A stretch of DNA of 64,000 nt from Dendrophyllia cribrosa (lineage: Eukaryota; Cnidaria; Anthozoa; Scleractinia; Dendrophylliidae), in contig JAJLRJ010000010.1 of the NCBI GenBank assembly GCA_024195265.1, positions 3,072,135 to 3,136,134 of the forward strand, given 5' to 3'. This document shows positions 1 to 12,918 of the stretch, one piece after another; position 1 is the first letter of the stretch; every line of letters begins with the position of its first letter. A program made the translations under genes and the position numbers. Under the pieces are notes generated by a model, which saw only the letters and a list, made by a program, of their open reading frames with translations, had not been told where the DNA came from and searched no databases.

Positions 1-479
1 TGCTACCCTTTGTGATTGACTAAAAAATCTCATGCCATTTTATCAACCAATCAAGAATAAAACCAAATGTGACTTGCTCACATGCGTTTTTGCATTTCTT
101 CATAGAAGCACTCGAAACACTTGGGAATCAATACTGCAATGGGTTAAAGAAGCCACAAGTTCAAGCTGCGTACAGCTTCTTGTTTCTAATAGTTTCTATT
201 GTTCAGCACATATTTTTGGAGTTAATTTAACAAAGACAAAACCATTTTTTGGCCAATACATGTACTTTACATTTTTGTTAGTAAACATTTCTTACTTTCT
301 TTGCACAAGTATCACAAACATCTCAGCATGGAGGTTGTGCACTACTGATTTGGCATGAACCTTTAAACACAAAAACACAAATAAAAAGAAAAAAACCCTT
401 GTTCATGTCAAGACATTACAAAATACCAAATTATGTTTTGTAAAATACAGAAAAACAAATAGTACTACAGAAAAGTTCT
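1..479. other. no gene recognised
   Basis: AT-rich sequence downstream of the minus-strand gene described at 1861-3304. The 108-codon open frame at 32-358 has no motif or splice support. A missing 3' exon of the minus-strand gene could lie here or beyond the window, but I cannot place one. Confidence 0.4.
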
Positions 480-1760
480 GCTCTGTAGCTTTTATTTGAA
501 TGGTCATACTTTAGTCATCCACAGACTCAAAAGTTAGAACCAGCATAATAAAAAGTACCACAGGAAAGTACTGCTCAATAGCCTCCATTTAAATAGTCAC
601 ACTTAAGAATTTCATCCATAGACTCAAAATTTAGAACCACCTTGTACAGCATAATAAACAGTACCACAGGAAAGTATTGCTCAATAGCTTTCATTTGAAT
701 GGTCACACTTTAGGATTTCATTCACAGACTCAAAATGTAGAACTACTTTGTACAACAAACTAAACAGTACCACAGGAAAGTACTGCCCAATAGCTTTCAT
801 TTGAATGGTCACACTTTAGGATTTTATCCACAGACTCAAAAGTTAGAACGACCTTATACAGCATAATAAACAGCACCACAGGAAAGCACTGTTCAGTAGC
901 TTTTATTTGAATGGTCACACTTTAGGATTTCATCTACAGACTCAAAAGTTAGAACCACCTTGTACAGCATAATAAACAGTACCACAGGAAAGTACTGCTC
1001 AGTAGCTTTCATTTGAATGGTCACACTTTAGGATTTCATCCACAGACTCAAAATGTAGAACTACTTTGTACAACAAACTAAACAGTACCACAGGAAAGTA
1101 CTGTCCAATAGCTTTCATTTAAATGGTCACACTTTAGGATTTCATCTACAGACTCAAAAGTTAGAACCACCTCATACAGCATAATAAACAGCACCACAGG
1201 AAAGCACTGCTCAGTAGCTTTTATTTGAATGGTCACACTTTAGGATTTCATCTACAGACTCAAAAGTTAGAACCACCTTGTACAGCATAATAAACAGTAC
1301 CACAGAAAAGTACTGCTCAGTAGCTTCCATTTAAATGGTCACACTTTAGGATTTCATCTACAGACTCAAAAGTTAGAACCACCTTGTACAGCATAATAAA
1401 CAGTACCACAGGAAAGTACTGCTCAGTAGCTTCCATTTAAATGGTCACACTTTAGGATTTCATCCACAGACTCAAAAGTTAGAACCACCTTGTACAGCAT
1501 AATAAACAGCACCACAGGAAAGTACTGCTCAGTAGCTTCCATTTAAATGGTCACACTTTAGGATTTCATCTACAGACTCAAAAGTTAGAACCACCTTGTA
1601 CAGCATAATGAACAGTACCACAGGAAAGTACTGCTCAGTAGCTTTCATTTAAATGGTCACACTTTAGGATTTCATCTACAGACTCATAAGTTAGAACCAC
1701 CTTGTACAGCATAATAAACAGTACCACAGGAAAGTACTGCTCAGTAGCTTTCATTTAAAT
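480..1760 (+). repeat. 106-bp minisatellite array, about 12 units (family Rep106)
   Basis: Tandem units of about 106 bp built on the landmarks accacaggaaagtactgctc, tttcatttgaatggtcacac and ttaggatttcatccacagac. Units differ by scattered substitutions; the left-most ones are the most degenerate. The same unit recurs, in either orientation, at more than a dozen other places in this window, including intron 2 of many cluster genes. Here it lies in or next to an intron of the minus-strand gene. Confidence 0.95.
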
Positions 1761-1860
1761 ATGGTCTCACTTTGGGATTTCATCTACAGACACGACACAA
1801 TGTTTGAATGTAGAAGTGAAACTGTTAAGATAGAGGACTCTAAAATTGATAGCATCCTAC

Positions 1861-3304
1861 CTGAAATATGCTACAATCTTGTTTGGAATTCTAAATACAA
1901 ACTTCATGGCTTCTTGACGCCTTCTAATGGTTTGTCTGTCTGAGGTTACACGTCTGTTAAATTCTGCAAATCTTCTATAAAGTCGTGGAAATCCATAGTA
2001 CTGCAAGAAAAAAAAAAGAATTTCTCTGTGAGGGTTTTTACTTTTAGGCCTTATAATCAACAGCCAAACCTGTTTTTATTAAAGTGAATATATTCCTCAG
2101 AAATAAAAGTAGCTGGTCGTTCCCTACCAAGTATTGATTCAAAATTAACAAATGGAAAAAAGCTTTCCATGTTTCAATCGAGAATGCTATGTGTATAAAA
2201 ATGAGTGGAAGTTTTGGAGAACAAGGAATCTGATAGCTGTGGAAACAGGAGTCAAAGGAAAGCGTTTGCACACTATTTTGAGTTCTCCCAAACTTCCACT
2301 TGTGTTTTCATAACCTACGGAAACACGGAAAGAATTATTTCTCTATTTATGTTATGAAGTAAGTGCTCAAAATTATTTTCCATGTTTCCATATAACTAAG
2401 AGGGTCCCCTATACTCCTCTGCGCAATTCGACCATGTAAACACATTGGACCTTTGCGTATGTCACAGAGAATTACAAACTAAAGTTCTCTCACATTTACT
2501 TAGAAATCAAGAAATATTCATTCTCCAAATCACAGCCTTGTGTACTTTAGATGAACACCCCACTTCGAAAGCAGAGCAGTCCTACATGTATAAGGGCATT
2601 AGGGTTCTCCTGATCATGTAGTGAATGGAAAAATTTCATACTGTTTGTACATGTATCATCAGCCATTACCGGATGCAACATCTGTGATAGCAGTAGGGAC
2701 TTTTAGTTGCTATCACCTCTTCAGGAATTAGTTTTACCGGCTGAATTGAAATCTAGGGAAAATTGTCCACTGTTCCTATCTGCTGGCTTTACTCTCTATC
2801 CTCACTGATCTAATTCTTGCAAGCAAATATTATTATCATTCTTTTAAGAACTCGATTCAAATCCAACAATATTACCGCGTGCGTTTAACGTACTCCTTTA
2901 CAAAGCTGAGTCACAGCCAGCCCCTGTAAAAATCTATGCATATTACATCACCTCAAATGTTATATGTACAAGTGTACTATTCTAGATCTTGCATCAAAAA
3001 CTCAGCGAAAGTGCGACTTATTTTACAAAAATACTTCATATACATGTGGTTGTGTAACCAATGAACGAAAAAATAACTAAAGACATCAGCTGATGTGACT
3101 CACGTTAATCATAAACCAAGCTTACGTGCAAATATCTACGATCGAGCTACGATGTCATTGTCATGCAAGCGAAATTGCAATGGCATGTAATTCCAACGGG
3201 GTTCAAAATAAGGATATACGGACCGTACTCACCCTTCCTACAGCATAAACAGTGAATTTTTTCCCGAGGGATATGGCTATAACGCCTAAAATTTTCTCAA
3301 TCAT
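1861..3304 (-). CDS. 5' part of an unrecognised spliced gene (two exons, continues past window start)
   Basis: Exon 1 is 3233-3304: an ATG followed by a hydrophobic N-terminus (MIEKILGVIAISLGKKF...), ending at a strong gtgagt donor in phase 0. Exon 2 is 1861-2000: it follows a long pyrimidine tract and a ttgcag acceptor, reads YYGFPRLYRRFAEFNRR and onward to a basic RRR stretch, and ends at gtagga in phase 2. Together they give about 70 N-terminal residues, with a possible N-terminal membrane anchor or targeting helix followed by a basic region. I do not recognise the family. The next exon is not visible; the downstream intron would contain the 106-bp array at 480-1760. The frame and both splice sites agree, which is the main support. 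Confidence 0.55.
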
Positions 3305-4569
3305 GAGTTAAATTTCTCGAGCAAGACGTTTGTCCACATGTCTCGAGATGTTTTTGTAACCGCGCCTTCGGGTCAAATGAGAGGGACTGTGACCGGAGCT
3401 AAATCGACCAATGCGCATCGAGCACTAAAAATAGCATCAGTATTCGCCGATCGTAGTCTTACAGTTCTACATTTGAAGTTTCCTTTGCATCAGTGGTCAC
3501 TTCAAATTTTTCACACTCTGTCTAAAAATAATTTTTTCTAAAGCTTGGGGAACTAAACAGCATCTCAGAATTATTACAACTGCAGTCTGCAGACATTTGC
3601 AGCCGATTTAACTGCAGTATACAGAGACGATTTGCTGGCTTCGATTCGTCCTTCGTGATTCACCCATGGAAAGACGATAGTGAAGGGATCCGCCCAAAAA
3701 ATGAGCTCGAAGAGTAAATTCTTACTTTCTGAAATAGAAACATCCACAAAGAACAAGATCTGTTAATCTCCTTCGCCATTTTCTGACAATGGGCAAACCA
3801 TGATGGTCGAATCATGACACGAGAATCATGGCGGGCGAATCATGTTTAAGAACCGTTTTGCACACTGCACTTAGATCTTTATTTTTCTGTAAGTCATTAT
3901 TTACTCTGTGAACTGAGGTTATGTTTGAATTTCCTTCACAATTGTCTGATCATGGGAGGGCTATGACGGGTGAATCATAGCCGGCGAATCATGTTTGTAA
4001 AAACCGGGTCCGTACACACTGCAGTGAAATTGGCTGTGGTGCTCCTAGGATTGTACCTTATGCAGAAACGAAGATATAGCTTAAAAAAGAATTAAACACT
4101 TTTTACGACAAGTTATCAAAATCTAAAAATAACGCAATTAAGTTATATTAATCTTTGCTTCAAGTTAATACGTGTCTTTTCATACCGATGATATTCTTCC
4201 AGGAAAGAGTTTTAAAAAGGTGCTGGCCATTTTTTTCCAACTCGCTGGATGAAACGAGTTCATCCCTTGAAGATTTTATTCCTTGCTTCGGCACGGGGAC
4301 GAAATTTTGTTTCATGATTAAAAAAAAATCCATTTTAACGAATAACGACATTTTATTAGCCAGGGTAATAACAAGATGTATCTGAGCGATGATTTAGTCC
4401 AGGGACGTAACTGTTTTCAGGCATTTTGTTATGGTATCATGTAATAAATTTACCCTGATTTCTTAGGGAATTAAGACTCCAATCCCATCCGTTCTAAATC
4501 AACTATGCAGTGGCAAATTCAGATCAGATAAAGGGGAAAGCGCTGTTGAAGGTTAGGCTAATTATGTGA
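3305..4569. other. intergenic; short local repeats only
   Basis: The 5' flank of the minus-strand gene lies at 3305-3540. Two diverged copies of a motif built on gaatcatg (3785-3850 and 3950-4010) stand close together. The overlapping open frames at 4155-4385 on both strands have no other support. No gene seen. Confidence 0.4.
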
Positions 4570-4815
4570 AGATAATTTTAATATTATAGAGGTGTCCATA
4601 ATATGTCCTTATTATAGATTATAGAGATATGTCCATATTATTTAGAGGTGTCCATATTATAGTAGAGTGGTGACCATATTATAGAAAAGTGTCCATATTG
4701 AACAGAGGTGTCCAGTTATATAGATAAGCATCCATGTTGTATAGATAGGTGTCCAGCTTAAAGAATAATGTCCATAATGTAAAGGGGTTTCCATATCCAT
4801 ATTATAACAAAGATT

Positions 4816-5632
4816 ATGGAGAGAATAGTTTTTAATCAATTTTATGATTACCTGACAGAATACAGTCTACTTACAGATTCACAGTCTGGATTTAGACCTT
4901 TACATTTCACAGTGACAGCATTAGTTAGATGCCACAAACGAATGGCTTTTAATATGGATAATAACCTTTTGAATGGTGTTATTTTCCTGGACCTTAAAAA
5001 AGCATTCGACACCATGGACCATGAAATACAGTACTATTGTACTATTGGCGAAACTAAGGCTATATGGTGTCAGTGAAGCCAGCCTTAAATGGTTTGCCTC
5101 CTATCCAATAGATAGAAAACAAATAACAGCTGTGGATGGCGTACTGTCAGATAGTTGTGAAATTAAATGTGGAATACCCCAAGGATCGATACTGGGGCCA
5201 CTGCTTTTCATTGTCTATGATCTAAATTCTAGCGTACGTATGTATGCGGATGATACAAGTTTGACTTTTGCTAATGCAAACGAAAGCGTATGTGGAAAGA
5301 GGTTGTCTGATACACTCCAAAGCCTCCAAAACAGAGCTGCTAGAGTGATCACCTTTTCCAATTATGATAAATGTTCGGCTGAATTACTGGATGAACTAGT
5401 CTGGGATAATCTTGAAGAAAGAAGATCAAAACAGTTAGCAATACTAATGCATAAAACGCTAAATGGAGGCGCTTCAAATTACCTGACAAATTTGTTTGAA
5501 AATACAAACATTATCCATACTTACAACCTGAGAAATTCATCAAAAATTTGTTTGTCAGACCAAACAGCGAAGCTGGAAAAAACAGCTATCAGTATAGAGG
5601 CTCTGTACTTTGGAATGACTTTGGAATGATAT
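4816..5632 (+). pseudogene. broken non-LTR retrotransposon reverse transcriptase
   Basis: The translation shows typical RT landmarks in order: FLDLKKAFDTMDHE near 4985-5025, GIPQGSILGPLLF near 5170-5210, the catalytic YADDT near 5240-5255, and the LQNRAARVI block near 5325-5350 that follows RT in CR1/Jockey-like elements. The copy is dead. There is a frameshift just after DHE (about 5025-5040); roughly a hundred residues between YADDT and LQNRAARVI are missing; and a second frameshift occurs near 5575, after which the usual YRGSVLW ending is readable in another frame. No endonuclease domain or poly(A) tail is seen. Both edges abut the 19-bp minisatellite. Confidence 0.85.
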
Positions 5633-7342
5633 AGAGTGATGTCCATAATATAAAGAGGTGTATAAAATAAAGAAAAGTGTCCATAATACGGAGGTTTCCA
5701 TGATATAGAGAAGACTCCAAAACATAGAGAGGTATTCATAATATAGAGGTCTCCATTATATAGAGAGAGGTGTCTACAGTATATAGGTGTCTATACTATA
5801 GAGAAGACTGCATAATATAGAGAAGTGTCAATAATATAAAGAGGTGTTCATAATATTTAAACTTTCTGGTGAGGTCTTTGTGGCAAGTACCGTATTACGG
5901 AGTGCTGTCCATATTATAGAGAGGTGTCCATATTATAGAGAGGTGTCCGTATTATAGAGTGCTGTCCGTATAATAGAGTGCTGTCCGCATTATAGAGAGG
6001 TGTCCGTATTATAGACAAATGTCATATTATAGAGAGGTGTCCGTATTATAGAGTGATTTCAATATTATAGAGAGGTGTCCATGTTATAGAGAGGTGTCCA
6101 TATTATAGAGTAGTGTCCGTGTTATAGACAAATGTCATATTGTAGAGAGGTGTCCATATTATAGACGAATGTTATACTATAGAGAGGTGTCTGTATTATA
6201 GACAAATGTCATATTATAGAGTGGTGTCCATATTATAGACAAATGTCATATTATAGAGGTGTCGATATTGAAGAGAGGTGTCCGTATTATAGACAAATGT
6301 CATATAATAGAGGTGTCCGTATTATACACAAATGTCTTATTATAGAGAGGTGTCCGTATTATACACAAATGTCATATTATAGAGGTGTCGATATTGAAGA
6401 GAGGTGTCCGTATTATAGACAAATGTCATATTATAGAGGTGTCCGTATTATACACAAATGTCTTATTATAGAGAGGTGTCCGTATTATACACAAATGTCA
6501 TATTATAGAGGTGTCGATATTGAAGAGAGGTGTCCGTATTATAGACAAATGTCATATTATAGAGTAGTGTCCATATTATGGACAAATGTCATATTTTAGA
6601 GAGGTGTCCGTATTATAGACAAATGTCATATTTTAGAGAGGTGTCCGTATTATAAACAAATGTCATATTATAGAGTGGTGTCTATATTATAGACACATGT
6701 CATATGTTAGAGAGGTGTCCGTATTATAGACAAATGTCATATTATAGAGAGGTGTCCGTATTATAGAGTGATTTCCATATTATAGAGGTGTCCATGTTAT
6801 AGAGAGGTGTCTATATTATAGAGTAGTGTCTGTATTATAGACAAATGTCATATTTTAGAGAGGTGTCCGTATTATAGACAAATATCATATTTTAGAGAGG
6901 TGTCCGTATTATAAACAAATGTCATATGTTAGAGAGGTGTCCGTATTATAGACAAATGTCATATTAAAGAGAGGTGCCAGTATTATAAAGAGGTGTCCGT
7001 ATTATAAAGAGGTGTCCGTATTATAAAGAGGTGTCCGTATTATAAAGAGGTGTCCGTATTATAGAGGTGTCCGTATTATAAAGAGGTGCCCGTATTATAG
7101 AGAGGTGTCCGTCCGTATTATAGACAAATGTCATATTTCAGAGAGTTGTCCGTATTATAGAGAGGTGTCCGTCCGTATTATAAAGAAGTTTCCGTCCGTT
7201 TTATAGACAAATGTCATATTTTAGAGAGGTGTCCGTATTATAGAGGTGTCCGCATTATGGGGAGATGTCCGTATTATAGAGAGATGTTCATATTATAGAG
7301 ATGTGTCCATATTATAGAAAGGTGTCCTTATTATAGAGTGTT

Positions 7343-7773
7343 ATGCATTTCACTTCCTTGCAATAATTCATTTTTTATTTGAGTTTATAGAGTTTATAGA
7401 GGGGAGTTTTTTTAATTGAGACCACTTGCGATTTGCCTTTCTATTTTCATTGTATTTTGAACTATTTGTATGTGCATTTGTACATTTGGGCGAGATTCTT
7501 TTAAAAGAGATTCTTTCAAACTTCATTTCGGCAGCAGAAAGGTTGAATGCCTTGATATCTTTCGACGTTATCTGCTCATCAATGATGCTCTTTAGTGGGC
7601 AGATGACAATAATTGTCGGCCGTTCGACCGGTAACGAAGAAGCTGCAGCATTCGGCGAGACCGAATTCTTTGCCAAAACAAACAATTGATAAATTAGGCT
7701 TTTCCCAAAGCCGGTTCGTAGCACACCAAAAACATCTTTTCCACTGAGAAGCGAACGAACTGCCTCCTTTTGT
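7343..7773 (-). pseudogene. fragment of a RecQ-type ATP-dependent DNA helicase
   Basis: Read on the minus strand from 7772: RQKEAVRSLLSGKDVF, then a Walker A-like motif RTGFGKSLIYQL, then VICPLKSIIDEQ, the position of motif Ia in RecQ helicases (family knowledge). Similarity fades after about 7430. No DEAH box, helicase C domain or start codon is present, so only about 90 residues of the first helicase lobe survive. The fragment is bounded on both sides by the 19-bp minisatellite. RecQ-like genes are sometimes carried by animal DNA transposons; whether this piece arrived that way cannot be told here. Confidence 0.7.
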
Positions 7774-8386
7774 CGTATTATAGAGAGGTGTCCATATTAT
7801 AGAGAGGTGTCCGTATTATAGAGAGGTGTCTATATTATAGAGAGGTGTCCATATTAAAGAGGTATCCATATAATAGAGGTGCCCATATTATTTGGTGGTG
7901 TCCATATTATAGAGAGGTGTCTCAGTATATTATAGAGAGGTGTTCATAATATAGAGAGGTGTCCATATTATAGAGTGGTGTCCATATTATAGAGAGGTAT
8001 CCATATTATAGAGAGGTATCCATATTATAGAGAGGTGTCCGTATTATAGAGTGGTGTCCATATTATAGAGAGGTGTCCATATTATAGAGAGGTATCCATA
8101 TTATAGAGAGGTGTCCATATTATAGAGAGGTGTCCATATTATAGAGAGGTGTCTTTATTATAGAGAGGTGTCCATATTATAGAGAGGTGTCCATATTATA
8201 GAGAGGTGTCCATATTATAGAGAGGTGTCCATATTATAGAGAGGTGTCCATATTATAGAGAGGTGTCTATATTATAGAGAGGTGTCCATATTATAGAGAG
8301 GTGTCCATATTATAGAGAGGTGTCCATATTATAGAGTGGTGTCCATATTATAGAGAGGTGTCTATATTATAGATAGGTGTCCGTTG

Positions 8387-9380
8387 ATAAGCCGCAGCCA
8401 CAGGGCAAACTCCTGCGTTCTATTTATACGTGTACGAGGGAAATACAGCCTGAGAAAACTACCCGGGTAGGAACCCTATTGTTGAGCGATAAGGGGAAAA
8501 CGCGCCAGACAGAGTATGGTACTCAGGGTGTTCTGTCTTGAACATTTTGCGAAGTTAACAAGATTCTCTTGTGAAGCGAGCCGTGAAAAACGAGAGCAGA
8601 ATGCCATCCATGGTGCTGCCTAGATCCTGAGAATACCTTCATAGACACGGTGAAATAGCTGTTCTGAAAACTGTACTTCAATAACGTTCGATTTTCGTAT
8701 TTCAATTCCATAAAAAGCTGAAGGGTTTCTTCACTGAATTGCAGCCTAGAATTTTCAAATTCTGTTAGTCGTGAATCAGATGGAATGAATCAAATATGCC
8801 TTAATTCTGAGTGCGTACAGGGATTTTTAATATCTCAAAACTACATTTTCGAAGTGGATTCTCTAGTTTTCTTCCACTAGAGTTAGCGGCGATAATGTTT
8901 TAAATGGTTAATTTTAAATTTCCATAAATGATGAACATTGATTGGACAGAAGCACTCTTAATAGCTTCACTTTAAAGTTGCAAAATGTTGTAACCGTGGT
9001 TGCCTAAAGACTGAGCAGCTTTACCTGTTACAACTGTTTTAGTTTGTCATATGCTATGTTCAGTCTGATCACGAATGAAACATGTTTACTATGAAAATTT
9101 TCACATCAGGCGGCACATCGCGCGAATCATTACCGAAACATGTTTTAAGTTTACTCTGAGCGTGATTAAAACTACTTCACGAGGTAGTTTCGATCTAAGC
9201 CAGACGAAACACGTTAGCGCAAATTACTTTAAACATGTTTTGGTGTTGATGTGAACACCGCAACAGGCTCTTAGATTTCGGTGAAACAGGTTAGAAAGGA
9301 CGCTTGCAAAAGAGAAAAGATACTGCAAATGCGCATTTCAATAGCTCTGAAGTTCAAAGCCTTACTAAGGTTTACGTTTT
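8387..9380. other. no gene recognised
   Basis: Single-copy-looking sequence after the minisatellite. It contains several gaaacatgttt-like short repeats between 9060 and 9290 that could be an old transposable element. No exon with convincing splice signals was seen. Confidence 0.35.
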
Positions 9381-9464
9381 ACGCTGCAGTCAATCATAAT
9401 TATGGCGATAAACATCGGATCCCTGAAAACAGAAACTGACAAAAATCCACCAATCACAACTCAC

Positions 9465-9760
9465 AAACACCAACCATAATCCACCAATCACAACCCACAA
9501 ATACGACCATGTGACCATTTTTGCCTTGAGACGTCCGCTATGATATTTGCGGCAGTGAAAAACGAAACTGTTGGTTGAGTTTTGACCTTCAGAGTTCACG
9601 TGTTATTTAAATCCACCAATCACAACCCACAAACATGACCTTTGGACCATTTTGCGTAAAGCATCGTAGTTTCTTGCGACGTCCGCTATGACATTTGCTG
9701 CAGTGAAAAAACGTAACTGTTGGTTGAGTTTTGATCTTCAAAATTCGCGTGTTATTGAAA
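9465..9760 (+). repeat. two-copy direct duplication, about 130-145 bp
   Basis: Copies at about 9478-9605 and 9611-9755 share atccaccaatcacaacccac at the start and tgttggttgagttttga towards the end. The second copy has a short insertion and scattered substitutions. Confidence 0.8.
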
Positions 9761-10109
9761 AACGCAGTGTAACACTGTATTTTTTCTGTTTCTCTGAATC
9801 TTTAATATGTACTTGGATAAATAAAACTAAAAGAACATAGGAAGGGCCTCGATAGGAGGTATTTCTCTTGTGTGTTTTGGCAGCGGTTACACAGTCAACG
9901 ATTTAAAATCAACACAGTTTCACGAATTCAAAACTGCACCGAACAGATAAGGTTTCATAGCGTTTACACAGGAACGATTTAAGAAACGGTCGCCTTGAAC
10001 TGCATTTGAAAGAAAAACAACACTTTTCGATAGAACTACAGTCAGCGGACGATTTGGTTTGAGTAATAGAGAGAGTCCGCAATACACTTAACTCCCACTT
10101 TGCGGACAC

Positions 10110-10928
10110 CCTGTTATTACGCACAGGAACTTGGAATCCCAGCGAATAAGAATAACTACCAATAACTCCGGCTATTATGGGATATCTCGGCCGTTAACTC
10201 CCGCATTGGGAACGCCCCGTCATCACAGACACCCCGTTATTACACGCAGGACTTGAAATCCAGGCGAATAAGAATAACTACCAATAACGCCCGCTTTTTG
10301 GCGTTTTTCTGCAGTCAACTCACGCCTTGCGGACACTCCATTATAACGAATACCCCGTTATTACACACAGGACTTGAGATCCCCAGCGAATAAGATTAAC
10401 TACCAATGACTCCCGCCATTGTGGGTTCTTTCTGCAGTCAACTCCCGCTTATGCGGAAACCCCGTTATTACACAGAGGACTTGAGATCCCAGCGAATAAG
10501 AATAACTTCTAATAATAGTCCCGCTATTATGCGTTTTTCTGCAGTCAACTCACGCCTTGCGGACACTCCGTTATAACGGGCACCCTGTAATTACGAAAAC
10601 CCTGTTCATAAGAACTTGGAATCCCAGCAAATAAGAATAACTACCAATGACTCCCGCTATTATGGAATCTCTCTACACTCAACTCCCGCATTGCAAACAC
10701 CCCGTTATCACAGACACCCTGTTATTACACACAGGAATTGGAATCCCAACGAATAAGAATATTTACCAATAACTCCCGCTATTATGAAATCTCTCCGCAG
10801 TCAAATTCCCCCTTGTGGACACCTCATTATTACACACATGACTTGAAATCCCGGCGAATAAGAATAACTATTATGGGATCTCTCTAGAGTCAACTCCCGC
10901 CTTGCGGACGCTTCGTTATAACCGACAC
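10110..10928 (+). repeat. degenerate edge of the second tandem array (units about 105-125 bp)
   Basis: Diverged units built on aatcccagcgaataagaata, ctcccgctattatgg and gttattacacacaggactt. They are older and more variable than the core array to the right, as expected for the eroding edge of a satellite. Confidence 0.85.
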
Positions 10929-12660
10929 CCCGTTATTACACACAGGACTTGAAATCCCAGCGAATAAGAATAACTATTATGGGATCTCTCTGGAGTCAAC
11001 TCCCGCCTTGCGGACACTTCGTTATAACCGACACCCCGTTATTACACACAGGACTTGAAATCCCAGCGAATAAGAATAACTATTATGGGATCTCTCTGGA
11101 GTCAACTCCCGCCTTGCGGACACTTCGTTATAACCGACACCCCGTTATTACACACAGGACTTGAAATCCCAGCGAATAAGAATAACTATTATGGGATCTC
11201 TCTGGAGTCAACTCCCGCCTTTCGGACACTTCGTTATAACCGACACCCCGTTATTACACACAGGACTTGAAATCCCAGCGAATAAGAATAACTATTATGG
11301 GATCTCTCTGGAGTCAACTCCCGCCTTGCGGACACTTCGTTATAACCGACACCCCGTTATTACACACAGGACTTGAAATCCCAGCGAATAAGAATAACTA
11401 TTATGGGATCTCTCTGGAGTCAACTCCCGCCTTGCGGACACTTCGTTATAACCGACACCCCGTTATTACACACAGGACTTGAAATCCCAGCGAATAAGAA
11501 TAACTATTATGGGATCTCTCTGGAGTCAACTCCCGCCTTGCGGACACTTCGTTATAACCGACACCCCGTTATTACACACAGGACTTGAAATCCCAGCGAA
11601 TAAGAATAACTATTATGGGATCTCTCTGGAGTCAACTCCCGCCTTGCGGACACTTCGTTATAACCGACACCCCGTTATTACACACAGGACTTGAAATCCC
11701 AGCGAATAAGAATAACTATTATGGGATCTCTCTGGAGTCAACTCCCGCCTTGCGGACACTTCGTTATAACCGACACCCCGTTATTACACACAGGACTTGA
11801 AATCCCAGCGAATAAGAATAACTATTATGGGATCTCTCTGGAGTCAACTCCCGCCTTGCGGACACTTCGTTATAACCGACACCCCGTTATTACACACATG
11901 ACTTGAAATCCCAGCGAATAAGAATAACTATTATGGGATCTCTCTGGAGTCAACTCCCGCCTTGCGGACACTTCGTTATAACCGACACCCCGTTATTACA
12001 CACAGGACTTGAAATCCCAGCGAATAAGAATAACTATTATGGGATCTCTCTGGAGTCAACTCCCGCCTTGCGGACACTTCGTTATAACCGACACCCCGTT
12101 ATTACACACAGGACTTGAAATCCCAGCGAATAAGAATAACTATTATGGGATCTCTCTGGAGTCAACTCCCGCCTTGCGGACACTTCGTTATAACCGACAC
12201 CCCGTTATTACACACAGGACTTGAAATCCCAGCGAATAAGAATAACTATTATGGGATCTCTCTGGAGTCAACTCCCGCCTTGCGGACACTTCGTTATAAC
12301 CGACACCCCGTTATTACACACAGGACTTGAAATCCCAGCGAATAAGAATAACTATTATGGGATCTCTCTGGAGTCAACTCCCGCCTTGCGGACACTTCGT
12401 TATAACCGACACCCTGTTATTACACACAGGACTTGAAATCCCAGCGAATAAGAATAACTATTATGGGATCTCTCTGGAGTCAACTCCCGCCTTGCGGACA
12501 CTTCGTTATAACCGACACCCCGTTATTACACACAGGACTTGAAATCCCAGCGAATAAGAGTAACTATTATGGGATCTCTCTGGAGTCAACTCCCGCCTTG
12601 CGGACACTTCGTTATAACCGACACCCCGTTATTACACACAGGACTTGAAATCCCAGCGAA
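10929..12660 (+). repeat. homogeneous 106-bp satellite array, about 16 near-identical units
   Basis: Exact 106-bp period with only rare single-base differences, for example near 11220, 11899, 12415 and 12560. Landmarks are ttgaaatcccagcgaataag, actattatgggatctctctg and gcggacacttcgttataacc. The sequence is unrelated to Rep106 although the unit length is the same. The 71-codon open frames repeated in every unit are a product of the repeat and not genes. Confidence 0.97.
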
Positions 12661-12915
12661 TAAGAGTAACTACCAATAACTCCTACTGTTTTGGATTCTT
12701 TCTGCAGTCAACTCTCGCCTTGCGGACATGCAGTTATAATGGACACCTCGTTATATCACACCTACTTGAAATCCCGGCGAATAAGAATAAAAACCAATAA
12801 CTCCTGCTATTATGGAATCTCTCTGCAATCAACTCCCGCCTTGTGGACACTCCGTTATAACAGACACTGACTCCGTTATTATACACAGGACTTGAAATCC
12901 CAGCGAACAAGAATA
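12661..12915 (+). repeat. degenerate right edge of the second tandem array
   Basis: Two to three diverged units of the same satellite, again with the longer spacing seen on the left edge. A further stray part-unit occurs at 13215-13275. Confidence 0.8.
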
Positions 12916-12918
12916 ATT

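Larger units (their letters stand above)
4570..8386 (+). repeat. 19-bp minisatellite (gagaggtgtccatattata) with higher-order structure
   Basis: Head-to-tail copies of a 19-bp unit occupy 4570-4815 (degenerate), 5632-7342 and 7774-8386 (almost pure). Between about 6010 and 6960 the unit alternates with a variant containing acaaatgtcat, giving a 37-bp dimer, and the stretch 6242-6560 repeats with a longer period of about 125 bp. Two coding fragments, described separately, interrupt the array and are flanked on both sides by it. Confidence 0.95.

Noticed and set aside
480..1760. CRISPR array interpretation of the regular 106-bp repeats
   Set aside because: Units are contiguous with no unique spacers, no cas genes are present, and the DNA is eukaryotic.
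6243..6599. 118-codon open frame rich in YYRQMSYYRG
   Set aside because: Entirely within the 19-bp minisatellite; repeated peptide reflects the DNA repeat.
10949..12648. Series of 71-codon open frames repeated every 106 bp
   Set aside because: They are simply the reading of a satellite whose unit length is not a multiple of three; each frame overlaps the next copy and there is no start context, splicing or domain.
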